A DNA stretch of 64,000 nucleotides from Acinetobacter lwoffii (lineage in GTDB: Bacteria > Pseudomonadota > Gammaproteobacteria > Pseudomonadales > Moraxellaceae): assembly GCF_024129355.1 (NCBI RefSeq), contig NZ_JAMXXP010000004.1:1-64000 (forward strand). The letters run 5' to 3'. The position numbers were made by a program, and so were the translations under genes. The notes under the pieces were generated by a model. The model saw only the letters and a program-made list of their open reading frames with translations, did not search any database and was not told the DNA's origin. This document shows positions 18,604 to 29,355 of this stretch, one piece after another (position 1 is the first letter of the stretch; each line of letters opens with the position of its first letter).

Positions 18604-20403
18604 TCATTCATGCAGCACTTTATAAATCATCCGGGCCATGACTGAACCCAGTCCCGGTACCAGTTGCAGATCTCTTTCTGAGGCTTTCAGTACGCCCTGA
18701 ATCCCGCCAAAATGGGTCAGCAAATCCCGACGGCGTTTTGGTCCGAGCCCCGGAATAACTTCCAGCACTGATGAACCACGCTTTTTATCGCGTTTGGCAC
18801 GATGCTTGGTAATCGCAAAGCGGTGTGCTTCATCACGTACCTGCTGAATTAGATGCAGTGCCTTATGATCCTCCGGTAATTGAATTTTACTGCCATCGGT
18901 AAAGTGCAAGGTTTCCAGACCAGGCTTACGTCCCTCACCTTTGGACACACCGACCATAAAGGCATCCAGTCCCAGTTCCTGCATGACTTCCATTGCCATG
19001 TGCAATTGCCCCTTGCCACCATCAATCAGCAGCAAGTCTGGCAACAGGGCTTTTTTATAACGACGGGTCAGCGCCTGACGCATGGCGGCATAGTCATCAC
19101 CCGCCTGAATATCGTGAATGGAAAACTGGCGATAATCGCGCTTGCGCGCACCACCACTATCAAAGACTACACAGGATGCCACGGTATCTTCGCCCATGGT
19201 ATGTGAAATATCGAAGCACTCGATCCGGTCTACAGGATGGCCGACCACCTGCTCCAGCTGATGAAAACGCTCATTTAATTCTATATGATTGGCCAGCTTG
19301 CCCTGAATCGCGTGCTGTACATTCATCTGCGCCAGTTCCAGCCATTCGGCCCGGGTTTCGCGGACTTTGGACTTGATCTGGATTTTCTTGCCAAAATGCT
19401 GCGAGAGTGCTGCTTCCAGTTCTTTACGATCAGCCACTTCCAGATTAACAATCAGTTCAGCCGGAATTTCATCGGCCACCTGAAAATAAAAATTGGCAAT
19501 AAAATCGGCCAGCATCTGCCCCAGGTCATCACTGAGCATATCTGGGAAATAACTTTTTCCACCCAGCATTTTGCCGTTGCGCACATGCATGATCTGCACA
19601 CAGGTCACCCCGGCCTGATAGGCAATCGACAGGATATCGGCTTCGCCTTTGAGCTTATAGATCGCCTGCTGCGACTGTACGTCTCTTAACAATGCCATCC
19701 GGTCACGATAGAACACCGCTTTTTCAAATTCCAGCGCTTCAGCGGCCGCTTCCATTTTTGCGATCAGTTCCTGATTCAGCTCCTTGGTATCGCCCTGCAA
19801 AAATCGGATCGAGTTATCGACATCTGCCTTATAGTCTTCCGGAGAAATAAATCCGACACAGGGCGCAGAGCAGCGTTTGATCTGGTATTGCAGACATGGC
19901 CGGGTCCGGTTGGCAAAAAAACTGTTTTCACAGGAACGCACATTGAACAGTTTTTGTAGCACCACCAGAGTATCCCGGGCGGTATACGCACTCGGATAAG
20001 GTCCAAAAAACTTGCCCACCTGGTGCTTGCCCTTGCCGCGCCCACTGGCTAAACGCGGATAGGGTTTATCTGCCGAAACAAAAATATAGACATAAGATTT
20101 GTCATCACGCAGCATGATGTTATAGGGCGGATGATGCAGCTTGATCAGGTTCTGTTCCAGCAACAAGGCTTCAGTTTCAGAACGTACCACCAGGGTCTGG
20201 ATATCATAAATCCGTGCCACCAAGGCCTGGGTTTTGGGATGATCCAGCGTTTTGACAAAATAGCTGGAGACCCGGTTTTTCAGGTTTTTGGCTTTACCCA
20301 CATACAATAATTCACCGTCTTTGCCATACATCCGGTAGACCCCGGGCAGGCTGGTCATATTCGCCAGGATTTTTTCAATATGGGGGCGTGCGTTTTCGTT
20401 CAC
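18604..20403 (-). CDS. uvrC: UvrABC system protein C (excinuclease)
   Basis: Makes both incisions in nucleotide excision repair. 599 aa; starts at GTG (20403). The N-terminal GIY-YIG nuclease domain has [20 protein letters not shown], followed by the CxxC region, a UvrB-binding UVR motif (about 205-240), the RNase H-like endonuclease domain with CFDISH and [10 protein letters not shown], and two C-terminal helix-hairpin-helix motifs ([25 protein letters not shown]). Complete. Confidence 0.96.
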   Translation of the reverse strand: MNENARPHIEKILANMTSLPGVYRMYGKDGELLYVGKAKNLKNRVSSYFVKTLDHPKTQALVARIYDIQTLVVRSETEALLLEQNLIKLHHPPYNIMLRDDKSYVYIFVSADKPYPRLASGRGKGKHQVGKFFGPYPSAYTARDTLVVLQKLFNVRSCENSFFANRTRPCLQYQIKRCSAPCVGFISPEDYKADVDNSIRFLQGDTKELNQELIAKMEAAAEALEFEKAVFYRDRMALLRDVQSQQAIYKLKGEADILSIAYQAGVTCVQIMHVRNGKMLGGKSYFPDMLSDDLGQMLADFIANFYFQVADEIPAELIVNLEVADRKELEAALSQHFGKKIQIKSKVRETRAEWLELAQMNVQHAIQGKLANHIELNERFHQLEQVVGHPVDRIECFDISHTMGEDTVASCVVFDSGGARKRDYRQFSIHDIQAGDDYAAMRQALTRRYKKALLPDLLLIDGGKGQLHMAMEVMQELGLDAFMVGVSKGEGRKPGLETLHFTDGSKIQLPEDHKALHLIQQVRDEAHRFAITKHRAKRDKKRGSSVLEVIPGLGPKRRRDLLTHFGGIQGVLKASERDLQLVPGLGSVMARMIYKVLHE

Positions 20404-20595
20404 CTAAAGCCTATTTTTCACCTACAATCTGCAGATATATGTGATGATTGTTGCGTCATTTTCAAGCAAAAACACAAAATTCCCCTGAAGCTGCCACTTA
20501 ATCTTAAAGTTCCTGTCGGGTTATCCCCCCAATCTATAATCCTCACGACATAAACTGATTGTTAAAAGCTATAAGTTTCAACCTTTAACTTTGTT

Positions 20596-21690
20596 ATGCT
20601 CAAAAAGTCTAGTTTTGAGATGATTCGCATGACCCTGCAGCAATCGGGCATTCATATTGTTCAACCCTCCACCTCCACCCATCACCCGTCTGAACGTGCT
20701 CGCCTGATTGGTAAACCGCGTTTTCATTTCGAGCCGAGTAAGGTAATGCAACTGCTACGTGAACGGATTATTGGGCAGGATGCAGCCCTGAATGAAATTG
20801 AAAAAATGTTGCATGTGGTCAAGGCAGATTTTTCCAGTCCGGATCGCCCTTTGTCGGTTACCTTGATGCTGGGCCCTACTGGCGTCGGTAAAACAGAAAC
20901 CGTGCGTCTGATTGCCGATGCGATCTATGGCCGCCCGGATGCCTTTTGCCGGATTGATATGAATACTCTGGCACAGGAACATTATGCGGCGGCTTTGACC
21001 GGCGCACCGCCCGGTTATGTGGGATCAAAGGAAGGTCACAGCCTGTTTGATGAAACTGCGATTGCCGGCAGTCATACCCGGCCCGGCATCATGCTGTTTG
21101 ATGAGCTGGAAAAAGCCAGTAACGAAGTGATTCGCGGCTTGATGAACGTGCTGGATACTGGCCGGCTGACCTTGAAAGCGGGCACTAAAACTATCGATTT
21201 TCGCAACTACATGATCTTTATGACCAGCAATGTCGGGGCACAGGCGGCGCAGCAATATCTGGACAAACTCAGCTATCTGCCTGAGAAAATGCAGGCACTG
21301 TGTCTGAAGCGCGTTCCCACCCAGCGCATCATTGAAAAAGTCATGCAGCGTAAATTCGACCCTGAATTTCTGAACCGGATTGACCGCAGCCTGCATTATC
21401 AGGCGGTACAGCATGATGCCCTGCCACGTCTGGTCGAAATTGAACTGGATAAACTGAACAAGCGCTTGCAACATCAGCAACGCAGCGTGCATTTAAGCGC
21501 TTCAGCCAAAGCCTATTTCTATCAGGACCATGATATTCGTTACGGCGCCCGACATTTGGGCCGCAAGATGCGTACCGAACTGGAGCCGATTCTGGCGCTG
21601 TATTTTTTAAACCAGCCTGAGCAGTTCAGTCTGCATCTGGACTGTGTCGATGGACAGCTGGTGGTTCTGCCTGAGCAAGCAAAAGCTTAA
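20596..21690 (+). CDS. AAA+ ATPase resembling a single Clp (ClpA/ClpB D2) module
   Basis: 364 aa. The ATPase core has Walker A GPTGVGKTE, Walker B IMLFDELEKAS, the pore-loop segment GAPPGYVGSKEGHSLF, sensor 1 in FMTSNVG and a Clp C-terminal (D2-small) domain with arginine-rich YGARHLGRKMRTELEP. There is no N-domain, no D1 ring and no zinc finger, so it is a stand-alone D2-like unfoldase rather than ClpA, ClpB or ClpX. ATGs at 20596, 20620 and 20629 are all possible; the last has GAG nine bases upstream. No partner protease is nearby. Function unknown. Confidence 0.75.
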   Translation: MLKKSSFEMIRMTLQQSGIHIVQPSTSTHHPSERARLIGKPRFHFEPSKVMQLLRERIIGQDAALNEIEKMLHVVKADFSSPDRPLSVTLMLGPTGVGKTETVRLIADAIYGRPDAFCRIDMNTLAQEHYAAALTGAPPGYVGSKEGHSLFDETAIAGSHTRPGIMLFDELEKASNEVIRGLMNVLDTGRLTLKAGTKTIDFRNYMIFMTSNVGAQAAQQYLDKLSYLPEKMQALCLKRVPTQRIIEKVMQRKFDPEFLNRIDRSLHYQAVQHDALPRLVEIELDKLNKRLQHQQRSVHLSASAKAYFYQDHDIRYGARHLGRKMRTELEPILALYFLNQPEQFSLHLDCVDGQLVVLPEQAKA

Positions 21691-21707
21691 CTAAGGCAGA
21701 CTCGATA

Positions 21708-22121
21708 TCAGTTTTTATTCGGCTGAAGCACCTGTATAAAAGCAGTTTGATCTTTGGGTGAAACCAATATAAATTTCTGCACGCCCGCATCAGTATAGTC
21801 AATCCGCAGACGCTTTAAAGATAAGGCTGGCGCAATGATAGAGTGGTCTGTGGGCTGAATGGATTGGATTTCACTTAACGGAATCTTCCAGCTTAACCAC
21901 AGGCTTTTTATGGTCAACACCCCATTGTCCATCACATAGCGCGTACTCCACAGCGGCCACCATAAAATGATAATAGTCAGGACATAAACCGCAGTGTGCA
22001 GCGGATATTGCTGCATAGTGCCTTTGGCCTGCATGGTCAGCAGTAGTTGCAGCAACAGGCCACTCATACAAATCACAAAAGCCAGCAGCCACCAGTCTTT
22101 TTTAGAACGAAATACGTGCAT
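21708..22121 (-). CDS. PH-like domain membrane protein
   Basis: 137 aa. Two N-terminal membrane helices (about 10-30 and 43-60) are followed by a small beta domain with TRYVMDNGVLTIKSLWLSWK, IPLSEIQSI and ILVSPKDQTAFIQVL. This layout matches bacterial PH-like (bPH) membrane proteins of unknown function. It is convergent with the Clp-like ATPase gene, with 17 bp between stops. Confidence 0.65.
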   Translation of the reverse strand: MHVFRSKKDWWLLAFVICMSGLLLQLLLTMQAKGTMQQYPLHTAVYVLTIIILWWPLWSTRYVMDNGVLTIKSLWLSWKIPLSEIQSIQPTDHSIIAPALSLKRLRIDYTDAGVQKFILVSPKDQTAFIQVLQPNKN

Positions 22122-22707
22122 CGATATCCCCCATATCTAAGTGCAAGATCATCATAAACAATTCCATAGCAGATGACAGGGATTCAACCCGGCAGGATGG
22201 AAATTATTTTAAATCACACATCGACAGGATCGTTCCCATTTTCGATCTCATCAGAAAAGTTCAGTAACTCAAATGATCTAATACACTGTTATTTGTGCTG
22301 ATTAAATACTATCAGCAAAGACCTGAAAGCCCTGCGCTCAGCATACTTCGAGGCTAAAAATGGCAAGTTCAAGGATAGAAATTGACTGAATTGACAAAAT
22401 TCCGCTAGAAATGCACCTTGAAAATCAGTCACCCTGCTCCATATCTATCAGGCTGATTGATAAAAAATAATGAATTGAAACAAAATCTTTGGTTCATCTT
22501 CTTTTAGAAAACTGAAAGGAAAAGTTATAGCGGGGCGGATCAGTCTGGCAGAAATTGATGACCATTGCGTCACGGCTTGATACAACTTGTTATGTTCTTT
22601 TTGGATATAGTTATCGTAAGATTAGCGAAGTCAAAAAGTGCGCGGGACATGCGCACTTGCTTCACAACATCAACTTAGAAGTCCTCCAAAATAAAGGAGA
22701 TCAGGGC
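22122..22707. other. Long intergenic region upstream of fadB
   Basis: About 585 bp with no supported gene. A reading frame extends upstream of fadB to 22555, but the extension lacks FadB similarity. The last 110 bases probably contain the fadB leader, including a perfect 8-bp hairpin (22636-22658). I found no convincing promoter or FadR/PsrA operator by eye. Confidence 0.5.
22636..22658 (+). promoter_or_regulatory. Hairpin in the presumed fadB leader
   Basis: AAGTGCGC and GCGCACTT form a perfect 8-bp GC-containing stem with a 7-nt loop (GGGACAT), ending about 36 nt before the fadB ribosome-binding site. No T-run follows, so it is not an intrinsic terminator. It could be an RNA structure or a protein-binding palindrome. 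Confidence 0.4.
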
Positions 22708-24858
22708 ATGATCCACGCTGGCAATGCCATTACCGTCCAAATGCTTGAGGACGGGATTGCAGAATTCCGCTTTGACTTACAAGGTGAGTCCGTTAACAAA
22801 TTCAACCGTGCAACGATTGAAGATTTCAAGGCTGCTATCGAAGCCGTCTCCCATGCCGATATTCAAGGTCTGATTGTGACTTCAGGCAAATCTACATTTA
22901 TTGTAGGTGCTGATATCACTGAATTCGGCGACAACTTTGCTCAGGGTGAACAAGCGATTGTTGACTGGGCAATGCCAGTACATGAAATTTTTAACAGCTT
23001 CGAAGACCTCGACATTCCTAAAGTGGCTGCCATTAATGGCATGGCACTGGGTGGCGGTTTCGAAATGTGCCTGGTGTGTGACTACCGTGTCATGTCAGAA
23101 CAGGCACAAGTGGGCCTGCCTGAAATCAAGCTGGGGATCTTCCCGGGCTTCGGTGGTACAGTTCGTTTAAGCCGTCTAATCGGTATCGACAACGCGGTAG
23201 AATGGATGGCAATGGCCAATCCTAAGAAGCCAGCTGCTGCACTGAAAGACGGCGCAGTCGATGCTGTCGTTCCTGCTGACAAGCTACAAGATGCTGCACT
23301 TGATCTGGTAAAACAGGCGATTCATGGCCGTTTAGACTGGAAAACCAAGCGTCAGGAAAAACTCGATCCAGTTAAACTCAGCCCGATCGAACAGATGATG
23401 GCGTTTAACTCATCGAAAGGCATGGTTCTGGCAAAAGCTAATCCAGCTCAATACCCTGCACCAAAATTACTGCTTGATTCTCTTCAAGCGGGTGCGAGCC
23501 TGCATCGTGATGACGCGCTGAAAGCTGAAGCTGAAGGCTTTGCCAAAGCTGCAGTCACACCACAAGCAGGTGCCTTGATCGGTTTGTTCCTGAACGACCA
23601 GATCGTGAAAAAAACCTCGAAGCGCTATGAAAAAGGTGCGCATCCAGTGAACCAGGCGGCTGTTTTAGGCGCGGGTATCATGGGTGGTGGTATTGCTTAC
23701 CAGGCGGCAAGCAAAGGCACACCGATCATCATGAAAGACATCGGTAACCAGCAACTTGCTTTGGGTATGAAAGAAGCCAATGGTTTACTGACCAAACAAG
23801 TTGAACGTAAGAAGATGAAGCCTGCTCAAATGGGTGAAACTCTTGCACGTATCCGCCCGACTCTCAGCTATGACGAATTCAAAGAAGTCGACATCGTGAT
23901 TGAAGCGGTAACGGAAAACCCGAAAGTCAAAGGCATCGTGCTGAAAGAAACTGAAGCGAAAGTTCGTGAAAACACGATCATTGCATCTAACACTTCTACG
24001 ATTTCAATCACGCGTCTGGCTGAAAATCTGGAACGTCCTGAAAACTTCGTGGGCATGCACTTCTTTAACCCGGTACACATGATGCCACTGGTTGAAGTGA
24101 TTCGTGGTGCGAAGACTTCTGACGAAGCGATTGCAACCACAGTCGTTCTGGCTCAGAAGATGGGTAAAACACCAATCGTGGTCAATGACTGCCCGGGCTT
24201 CCTGGTGAACCGCGTATTGTTCCCTTACTTCGGCGCATTTGACCTGTTGCTTAAAGATGGCGCTGACTTCCAGCAAATCGATAAAGTGATGGAAAAATTC
24301 GGCTGGCCTATGGGCCCTGCTTACCTGATGGACGTGGTCGGTATCGACACTGGCGTTCACGGTGCAGAAGTGATGGCTGAAGGCTTCCCGGATCGCATGA
24401 AGCCTGACTACAAAGGCTCGATCCAAGTCATGTACGAAAACAAACGTCTGGGGCAAAAGAATGACGTTGGTTTCTACAAGTATGAACTTGACCGTAAAGG
24501 CAAAAAAGCCAAAGTGGTTGATCCGACTGCGTATGAGCTTGTAGCCTCTGTTGCAACTTCGGAAAAACGTGAATTTGACGCTCAGGAAATCATTGACCGT
24601 ATGATGCTGGCTTTCTGTAACGAAACAGTTCGTTGCCTGGAAGACAACATTGTAGCGACTGCTGCTGAAGCAGATATGGCGATGATCATGGGTGTTGGTT
24701 TCCCGCCATTCCGTGGTGGTCCATGCCGTTACATCGATCAAACCGGTGTAGCTGAGTATGTTGCGCTTTGCAATAAGTATGCGCACCTTGGTAAAGCTTA
24801 TGAAGCGCCAGAAATGTTGCGTGACATGGCTGCTAACAACAAAAAATTCTACGGTTAA
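22708..24858 (+). CDS. fadB: Fatty-acid oxidation complex alpha subunit
   Basis: Multifunctional enoyl-CoA hydratase / 3-hydroxyacyl-CoA dehydrogenase of aerobic beta-oxidation. 716 aa from the ATG at 22708, which has AAGGAG eight bases upstream and matches the family length; the frame stays open upstream but without homology. The crotonase domain (1-190) includes [17 protein letters not shown] and [15 protein letters not shown]. The NAD-binding domain (about 320 on) begins [18 protein letters not shown], with the dehydrogenase signature [15 protein letters not shown]. It forms an alpha2-beta2 complex with FadA, encoded 12 bp downstream. Confidence 0.96.
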   Translation: MIHAGNAITVQMLEDGIAEFRFDLQGESVNKFNRATIEDFKAAIEAVSHADIQGLIVTSGKSTFIVGADITEFGDNFAQGEQAIVDWAMPVHEIFNSFEDLDIPKVAAINGMALGGGFEMCLVCDYRVMSEQAQVGLPEIKLGIFPGFGGTVRLSRLIGIDNAVEWMAMANPKKPAAALKDGAVDAVVPADKLQDAALDLVKQAIHGRLDWKTKRQEKLDPVKLSPIEQMMAFNSSKGMVLAKANPAQYPAPKLLLDSLQAGASLHRDDALKAEAEGFAKAAVTPQAGALIGLFLNDQIVKKTSKRYEKGAHPVNQAAVLGAGIMGGGIAYQAASKGTPIIMKDIGNQQLALGMKEANGLLTKQVERKKMKPAQMGETLARIRPTLSYDEFKEVDIVIEAVTENPKVKGIVLKETEAKVRENTIIASNTSTISITRLAENLERPENFVGMHFFNPVHMMPLVEVIRGAKTSDEAIATTVVLAQKMGKTPIVVNDCPGFLVNRVLFPYFGAFDLLLKDGADFQQIDKVMEKFGWPMGPAYLMDVVGIDTGVHGAEVMAEGFPDRMKPDYKGSIQVMYENKRLGQKNDVGFYKYELDRKGKKAKVVDPTAYELVASVATSEKREFDAQEIIDRMMLAFCNETVRCLEDNIVATAAEADMAMIMGVGFPPFRGGPCRYIDQTGVAEYVALCNKYAHLGKAYEAPEMLRDMAANNKKFYG

Positions 24859-24870
24859 GGAGCAACGTGA

Positions 24871-26043
<1,173 letters not shown>

Positions 26044-26068
26044 TTCTTAAATACTTTGATCAAGAAAA

Positions 26069-26094
26069 TCCTCGCTCTATGCGGGGATTTTTTA
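26069..26094 (+). terminator. Intrinsic terminator of fadBA
   Basis: AAAATCCTCGC / GCGGGGATTTTT stem-loop ending in a T-run, about 25 bp after the fadA stop. Confidence 0.65.
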
Positions 26095-26127
26095 TACAAT
26101 ATAATCAATTAGATAACAGACAATAAA

Positions 26128-27105
26128 ATGCAACCAGAAGATATAGCTAAATTTAGAATAAAATATCCTAAAATAACCAAATTATTTGAAATCATTAATA
26201 ATTTAGTATCTAAAAATTTAGTACGCTTTCTTTTATTGCCTATTATTTATGCTTTACCAGTATTTTTCATTAATTCTAGTTTTAGTAATAGTTCATTAGC
26301 TCATTTTATTACTGAAAATCTTGGAACTTTTGGGGTTCTCATTGTTGAAAAACAAGCTTGGATTATTATTAGTGCTTTTCTAATATATGCATTAATTACA
26401 TATGGTTATTTATATATAAAGCTCATAGCTGAATATACAGAACCCCCTCCTCCAGATTTAAGTAAGCAACATGCGATTTCTATAATACAAACTTTAGAAA
26501 TTATTGTTCAAACAAAATATAAAAGATTTATTGATACTCTTAAAATGAATACATCTGCTAAAGATATATTCAATACGATCACTCAGCCAAATTTACAGAA
26601 AGACATTATTATTCAAGCAATTAAAAGTCACTTAGAAATTCAATTTCCAAATACTTTAATCAAAGTTGGATTAATGCGTGTTTCAAATAAACTGTGTACT
26701 GAATGGGAAAATTATTTACCAACTCATATTGGACCAAAAACTCCAATAAATGTTTTGAACTCAAAAACAAGTTGTATTAAACGTAGTATTGAATCAAGAA
26801 CATTAATAATTGTAGAAAATGCAACAGCAGAACTTAATAAGAATTCTAGTTCTAGATGTTATATAAATGGGATGACTCCACTCAATGAAAGCGGCTCACA
26901 AATATGCTTCCCTATTTTACACCCTATTACGAATGAGGTAATTTATGTATTAACTGTTTCATGCAATAAGCAAAATTCATTTAAAAATGAAGATTTTGAA
27001 TTCTATCAATGGCTTTTAGGTGTTTTCACTCAAAGACTATTATTAGAAATATCCCTAGAAATTTTGAAAAATAATTTTCAACGAGAAAACAGTCATGCAG
27101 CATAA
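26128..27105 (+). CDS. Unknown membrane protein with GAF-like C-terminal region
   Basis: 325 aa, not recognised as a named family. Two membrane segments near the N-terminus (about 32-52 and 70-98) are followed by a Pro-rich turn (EPPPPD) and a soluble region of about 225 aa. Its second half (GSQICFPIL, VIYVLTVSC, then a helical tail) has the rhythm of a GAF sensor domain; this is inference. The coding sequence is much richer in A+T (Ile, Asn, Lys) than the flanking fad genes, suggesting acquisition. The start has no strong ribosome-binding site. A tiny coiled-coil ORF overlaps its 3' end. Confidence 0.55.
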   Translation: MQPEDIAKFRIKYPKITKLFEIINNLVSKNLVRFLLLPIIYALPVFFINSSFSNSSLAHFITENLGTFGVLIVEKQAWIIISAFLIYALITYGYLYIKLIAEYTEPPPPDLSKQHAISIIQTLEIIVQTKYKRFIDTLKMNTSAKDIFNTITQPNLQKDIIIQAIKSHLEIQFPNTLIKVGLMRVSNKLCTEWENYLPTHIGPKTPINVLNSKTSCIKRSIESRTLIIVENATAELNKNSSSRCYINGMTPLNESGSQICFPILHPITNEVIYVLTVSCNKQNSFKNEDFEFYQWLLGVFTQRLLLEISLEILKNNFQRENSHAA

Positions 27106-27253
27106 AAATGAATTAGAAAATAAATCTCAAAAATCAACAAAGCCTGAAGAAACAGCTATGCAACAATTAGAGATTCAAAATTTAAAGAAAAGAATAGAGG
27201 AACTTAATAAAATTTTAGAACAGTTCTCTAAAAATAATGCTAAATCTAAATAA
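27095..27253 (+). CDS. Small coiled-coil ORF overlapping the membrane protein gene
   Basis: 52 codons starting at an ATG 11 bases inside the end of the preceding gene, in another frame. The peptide is highly charged and helical: TAMQQLEIQNLKKRIEELNK has a leucine/isoleucine heptad pattern. Overlap with the upstream stop suggests translational coupling, and AT content is similarly high. Nothing else explains the open frame. It might be a small partner of the membrane/GAF-like protein. Modest confidence because of its length. Confidence 0.45.
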   Translation: MQHKNELENKSQKSTKPEETAMQQLEIQNLKKRIEELNKILEQFSKNNAKSK

Positions 27254-27415
27254 CTAATATAGCTATAATCTTTGAAAATAAAAATTAATTTAGCTTTGTT
27301 ATCCCTTTGTAATTTCAGTTGAAAAATCAACCAATAAAATCCTATTTACGAATCACTTAAATTTTATATATGTATGATCAACCCTCTTTTTTCCTATTTC
27401 CTTAAAAGGGTTTAT

Positions 27416-27796
27416 ATGAACATGCTTAAAACAATGATCGCGACTGCAATCGTAGCGACTTCTGCATCTGCAATGGCAACTGAAGTTCAAGTTGCGCCAG
27501 CAACTGTTGTAACCAAAACAACCCAAACTGTTGCCAAAGAAACTGCTGCACCTGTACAAGCGAAAGTTAAAGCTGCTCAAGCGACCGTTGCTGCAACTCA
27601 ACAAGCGGCTGAAACTAAAGCTGAAGCAGTAAAAACAGAAGCGACAACTCAAGTAGAAACAGCTCAAGCTACAGCAGAACAACACGTTGAAGCTGCGAAA
27701 ACTGAAGCAATAGAAACCAAAGACGCTGCTGCTGAAAAAGCAGAAGTAAAAACCGAGAAAAAAGGCTGGTTCTCTTGGTTTAAAAAAGCGGCTTAA
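27416..27796 (+). CDS. Secreted Ala/Lys/Thr-rich helical protein
   Basis: 126 aa from the ATG at 27416, which has AAAAGGG five bases upstream. A clear signal peptide (MNMLKTMIATAIVATSASAM, cleavage near AMA-TEV) precedes a long Ala/Glu/Lys/Thr/Val/Gln helical repeat-like region. The end is aromatic and basic: KKGWFSWFKKAA. Predicted periplasmic or surface coiled coil of unknown function; composition resembles apolipoprotein-like or late-embryogenesis-type low-complexity proteins. It is followed by a strong terminator. Confidence 0.65.
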   Translation: MNMLKTMIATAIVATSASAMATEVQVAPATVVTKTTQTVAKETAAPVQAKVKAAQATVAATQQAAETKAEAVKTEATTQVETAQATAEQHVEAAKTEAIETKDAAAEKAEVKTEKKGWFSWFKKAA

Positions 27797-27811
27797 GCTT
27801 TTTAAAGGAAC

Positions 27812-27845
27812 AAAAAAAAGATGTCAGCCTGACATCTTTTTTTTG
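27812..27845. terminator. Bidirectional intrinsic terminator
   Basis: AAAAAAAAGATGTC ... GACATCTTTTTTTT is a perfect palindrome with A- and T-runs on both sides, between the convergent secreted-protein gene and tehB. Confidence 0.8.
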
Positions 27846-27893
27846 TTTCGGATGATTTAATTTATTTTCAGGAATTAAAAGACTTAATCTTAT

Positions 27894-28757
27894 TTAAACC
27901 TTTTGCGCCAACATGGTGGCAAAGTGCTGTTTAATCCGCTGGCCCTGCTCATCGACACGATACAGCTCACCGATATCTTCATTGTATTTCACAATATTCC
28001 AGCCCTCATAATACCCTCGCAACTCCCCCGGCTGAAAAGCAAATGGAAAATCGGCTTGTGCCGGAATATCTGGCGTATCTATGGCACAAACAATCAGGTT
28101 ATAGCCACCTGGCACGGTCGCCTGCTGCATCTGTGCAATCAGCGGTGGAATGGTTTTCGCCTCAAGGAACATCATCACCACGGTACAGTAGATAAAGTCA
28201 TATTGGCCTGCAATACTGGTATCCGTGTTGAGATCGCGGCGCTGTACCTGCACATGATCAATCTGCTCGGTCTGCACAATCTGTCTTAAAGTCTGCAAAC
28301 TGTTTTCGTTAACATCCCAGGCATCGACATTAAAGCCGTTCTGACTCAAATAAAGCGCATTACGGCCTGTACCACAGCCGACGTCCAGCGCACAGCCACC
28401 TTTTAAATAGGGCATCGCTGCCAGCACTTCAGAATGGGTAGGATTCAACTGATATTTCTTGATAAAGTAATCCTCAGGCCGGCAGTAAAAACGCAGCTGG
28501 CATTCGACATCCTCACTGGCAGAAACAATTTTGTGCCAAGCCTCAGGCTCAATAAATGGCGGTTGCTGCTCTGGCGTAAACACATGCTCGGATTGCACTG
28601 CACCAGATTTTTCCAGCATGGCAAAACACAACTCACCTTTTAATACTGTCAATTTCGCCCAAGTACCGGCTTTGGTATTGTGCTGATTCTTGAAGCCCTG
28701 AGGAATACTCTGCTGGGTCCAGACTGGGAGTTCCTTATAACATATCAACTGTTGCAT
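27894..28757 (-). CDS. tehB: TehB-like SAM-dependent methyltransferase with cupin-like N-domain
   Basis: 287 aa, the two-domain (long) form of TehB. The N-terminal about 90 aa form a cupin-like DUF1971 domain with EPEAWHKIVS. The methyltransferase domain has SAM-binding motif I LDVGCGTGRNALYL and the following acidic residue in VDAWDVN. TehB methylates and detoxifies tellurite or related metalloids in other bacteria. No tehA membrane partner is adjacent. The ATG has GGAGGG upstream. Confidence 0.85.
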   Translation of the reverse strand: MQQLICYKELPVWTQQSIPQGFKNQHNTKAGTWAKLTVLKGELCFAMLEKSGAVQSEHVFTPEQQPPFIEPEAWHKIVSASEDVECQLRFYCRPEDYFIKKYQLNPTHSEVLAAMPYLKGGCALDVGCGTGRNALYLSQNGFNVDAWDVNENSLQTLRQIVQTEQIDHVQVQRRDLNTDTSIAGQYDFIYCTVVMMFLEAKTIPPLIAQMQQATVPGGYNLIVCAIDTPDIPAQADFPFAFQPGELRGYYEGWNIVKYNEDIGELYRVDEQGQRIKQHFATMLAQKV

Positions 28758-28913
28758 AAATTTTTGCCCTCCATATCATCCATGCTCCGCCTGTCATTCT
28801 TTTGGCAGCGGTAATTAATTCAGCATAGCCTGTTCAAATCGGAATTGGAATCAGCGCCTGTTTGCGCTGTGCCGATGCAACAGCAAGATCAATACCAGTT
28901 TTCTATCAAAATA

Positions 28914-28940
28914 AAAAAGCTGCCTCTCTTGAGACAGCTC
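28914..28940 (-). terminator. Intrinsic terminator of the 90-aa gene
   Basis: On the minus strand a GAGCTGTCTC/GAGGCAGCT stem with a short loop is followed by T6. Confidence 0.65.
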
Positions 28941-28973
28941 GGTTGTATATCAATGAGGAATATGGCGACTTGA

Positions 28974-29246
28974 TTAATGCAGCAGTTCCGACTTTAGCCA
29001 GTTGATGTATTTGTCCTGATCCATAAAATCCGGTGCGCTCCCCAGATCCAGACTGAAATACTGCTGATTGAACTGAATCACAATCTGTTCGGTATAGTGC
29101 CAGTCCTCGATCAGCGTGAAATATTGATCCAAGAACAATCGGTTCTTATCCCCATTATTCATCCTTTGTAATTTTTGATCTGTTTTATTTGCGACAAACT
29201 CACCGTACACCTGCTGAATATCAGCAAAAACCTGAATTGTTTGCAT
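28974..29246 (-). CDS. Hypothetical 90-aa cytoplasmic protein
   Basis: Unrecognised. Small, acidic, rich in Gln, Asp and Phe, without signal peptide or membrane segment. A good AGGTGA ribosome-binding site precedes the ATG, and a terminator follows the stop, which together support a real gene. Function unknown. Confidence 0.6.
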   Translation of the reverse strand: MQTIQVFADIQQVYGEFVANKTDQKLQRMNNGDKNRLFLDQYFTLIEDWHYTEQIVIQFNQQYFSLDLGSAPDFMDQDKYINWLKSELLH

Positions 29247-29355
29247 GACTCACCTGCTTGAATGTTATGTCGTGATCTGTGCGACCCTTTCAATTTAGCA
29301 AGCGAGTTTGAACAGCAGATGACAGTCCTATGGCAATCCTGTCATCTCAGTCAGG

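Noticed and set aside
21025-21492. 155-codon frame antisense to the Clp-like ATPase
   Set aside because: Opposite a well-supported gene with intact motifs.
22555-22707. 51-residue N-terminal extension of fadB
   Set aside because: No similarity to FadB; the internal ATG at 22708 has an ideal ribosome-binding site and gives the family length.
24004-24786. 260-codon frame antisense to fadB
   Set aside because: Long antisense frames are common opposite biased coding sequence; fadB is complete and certain.
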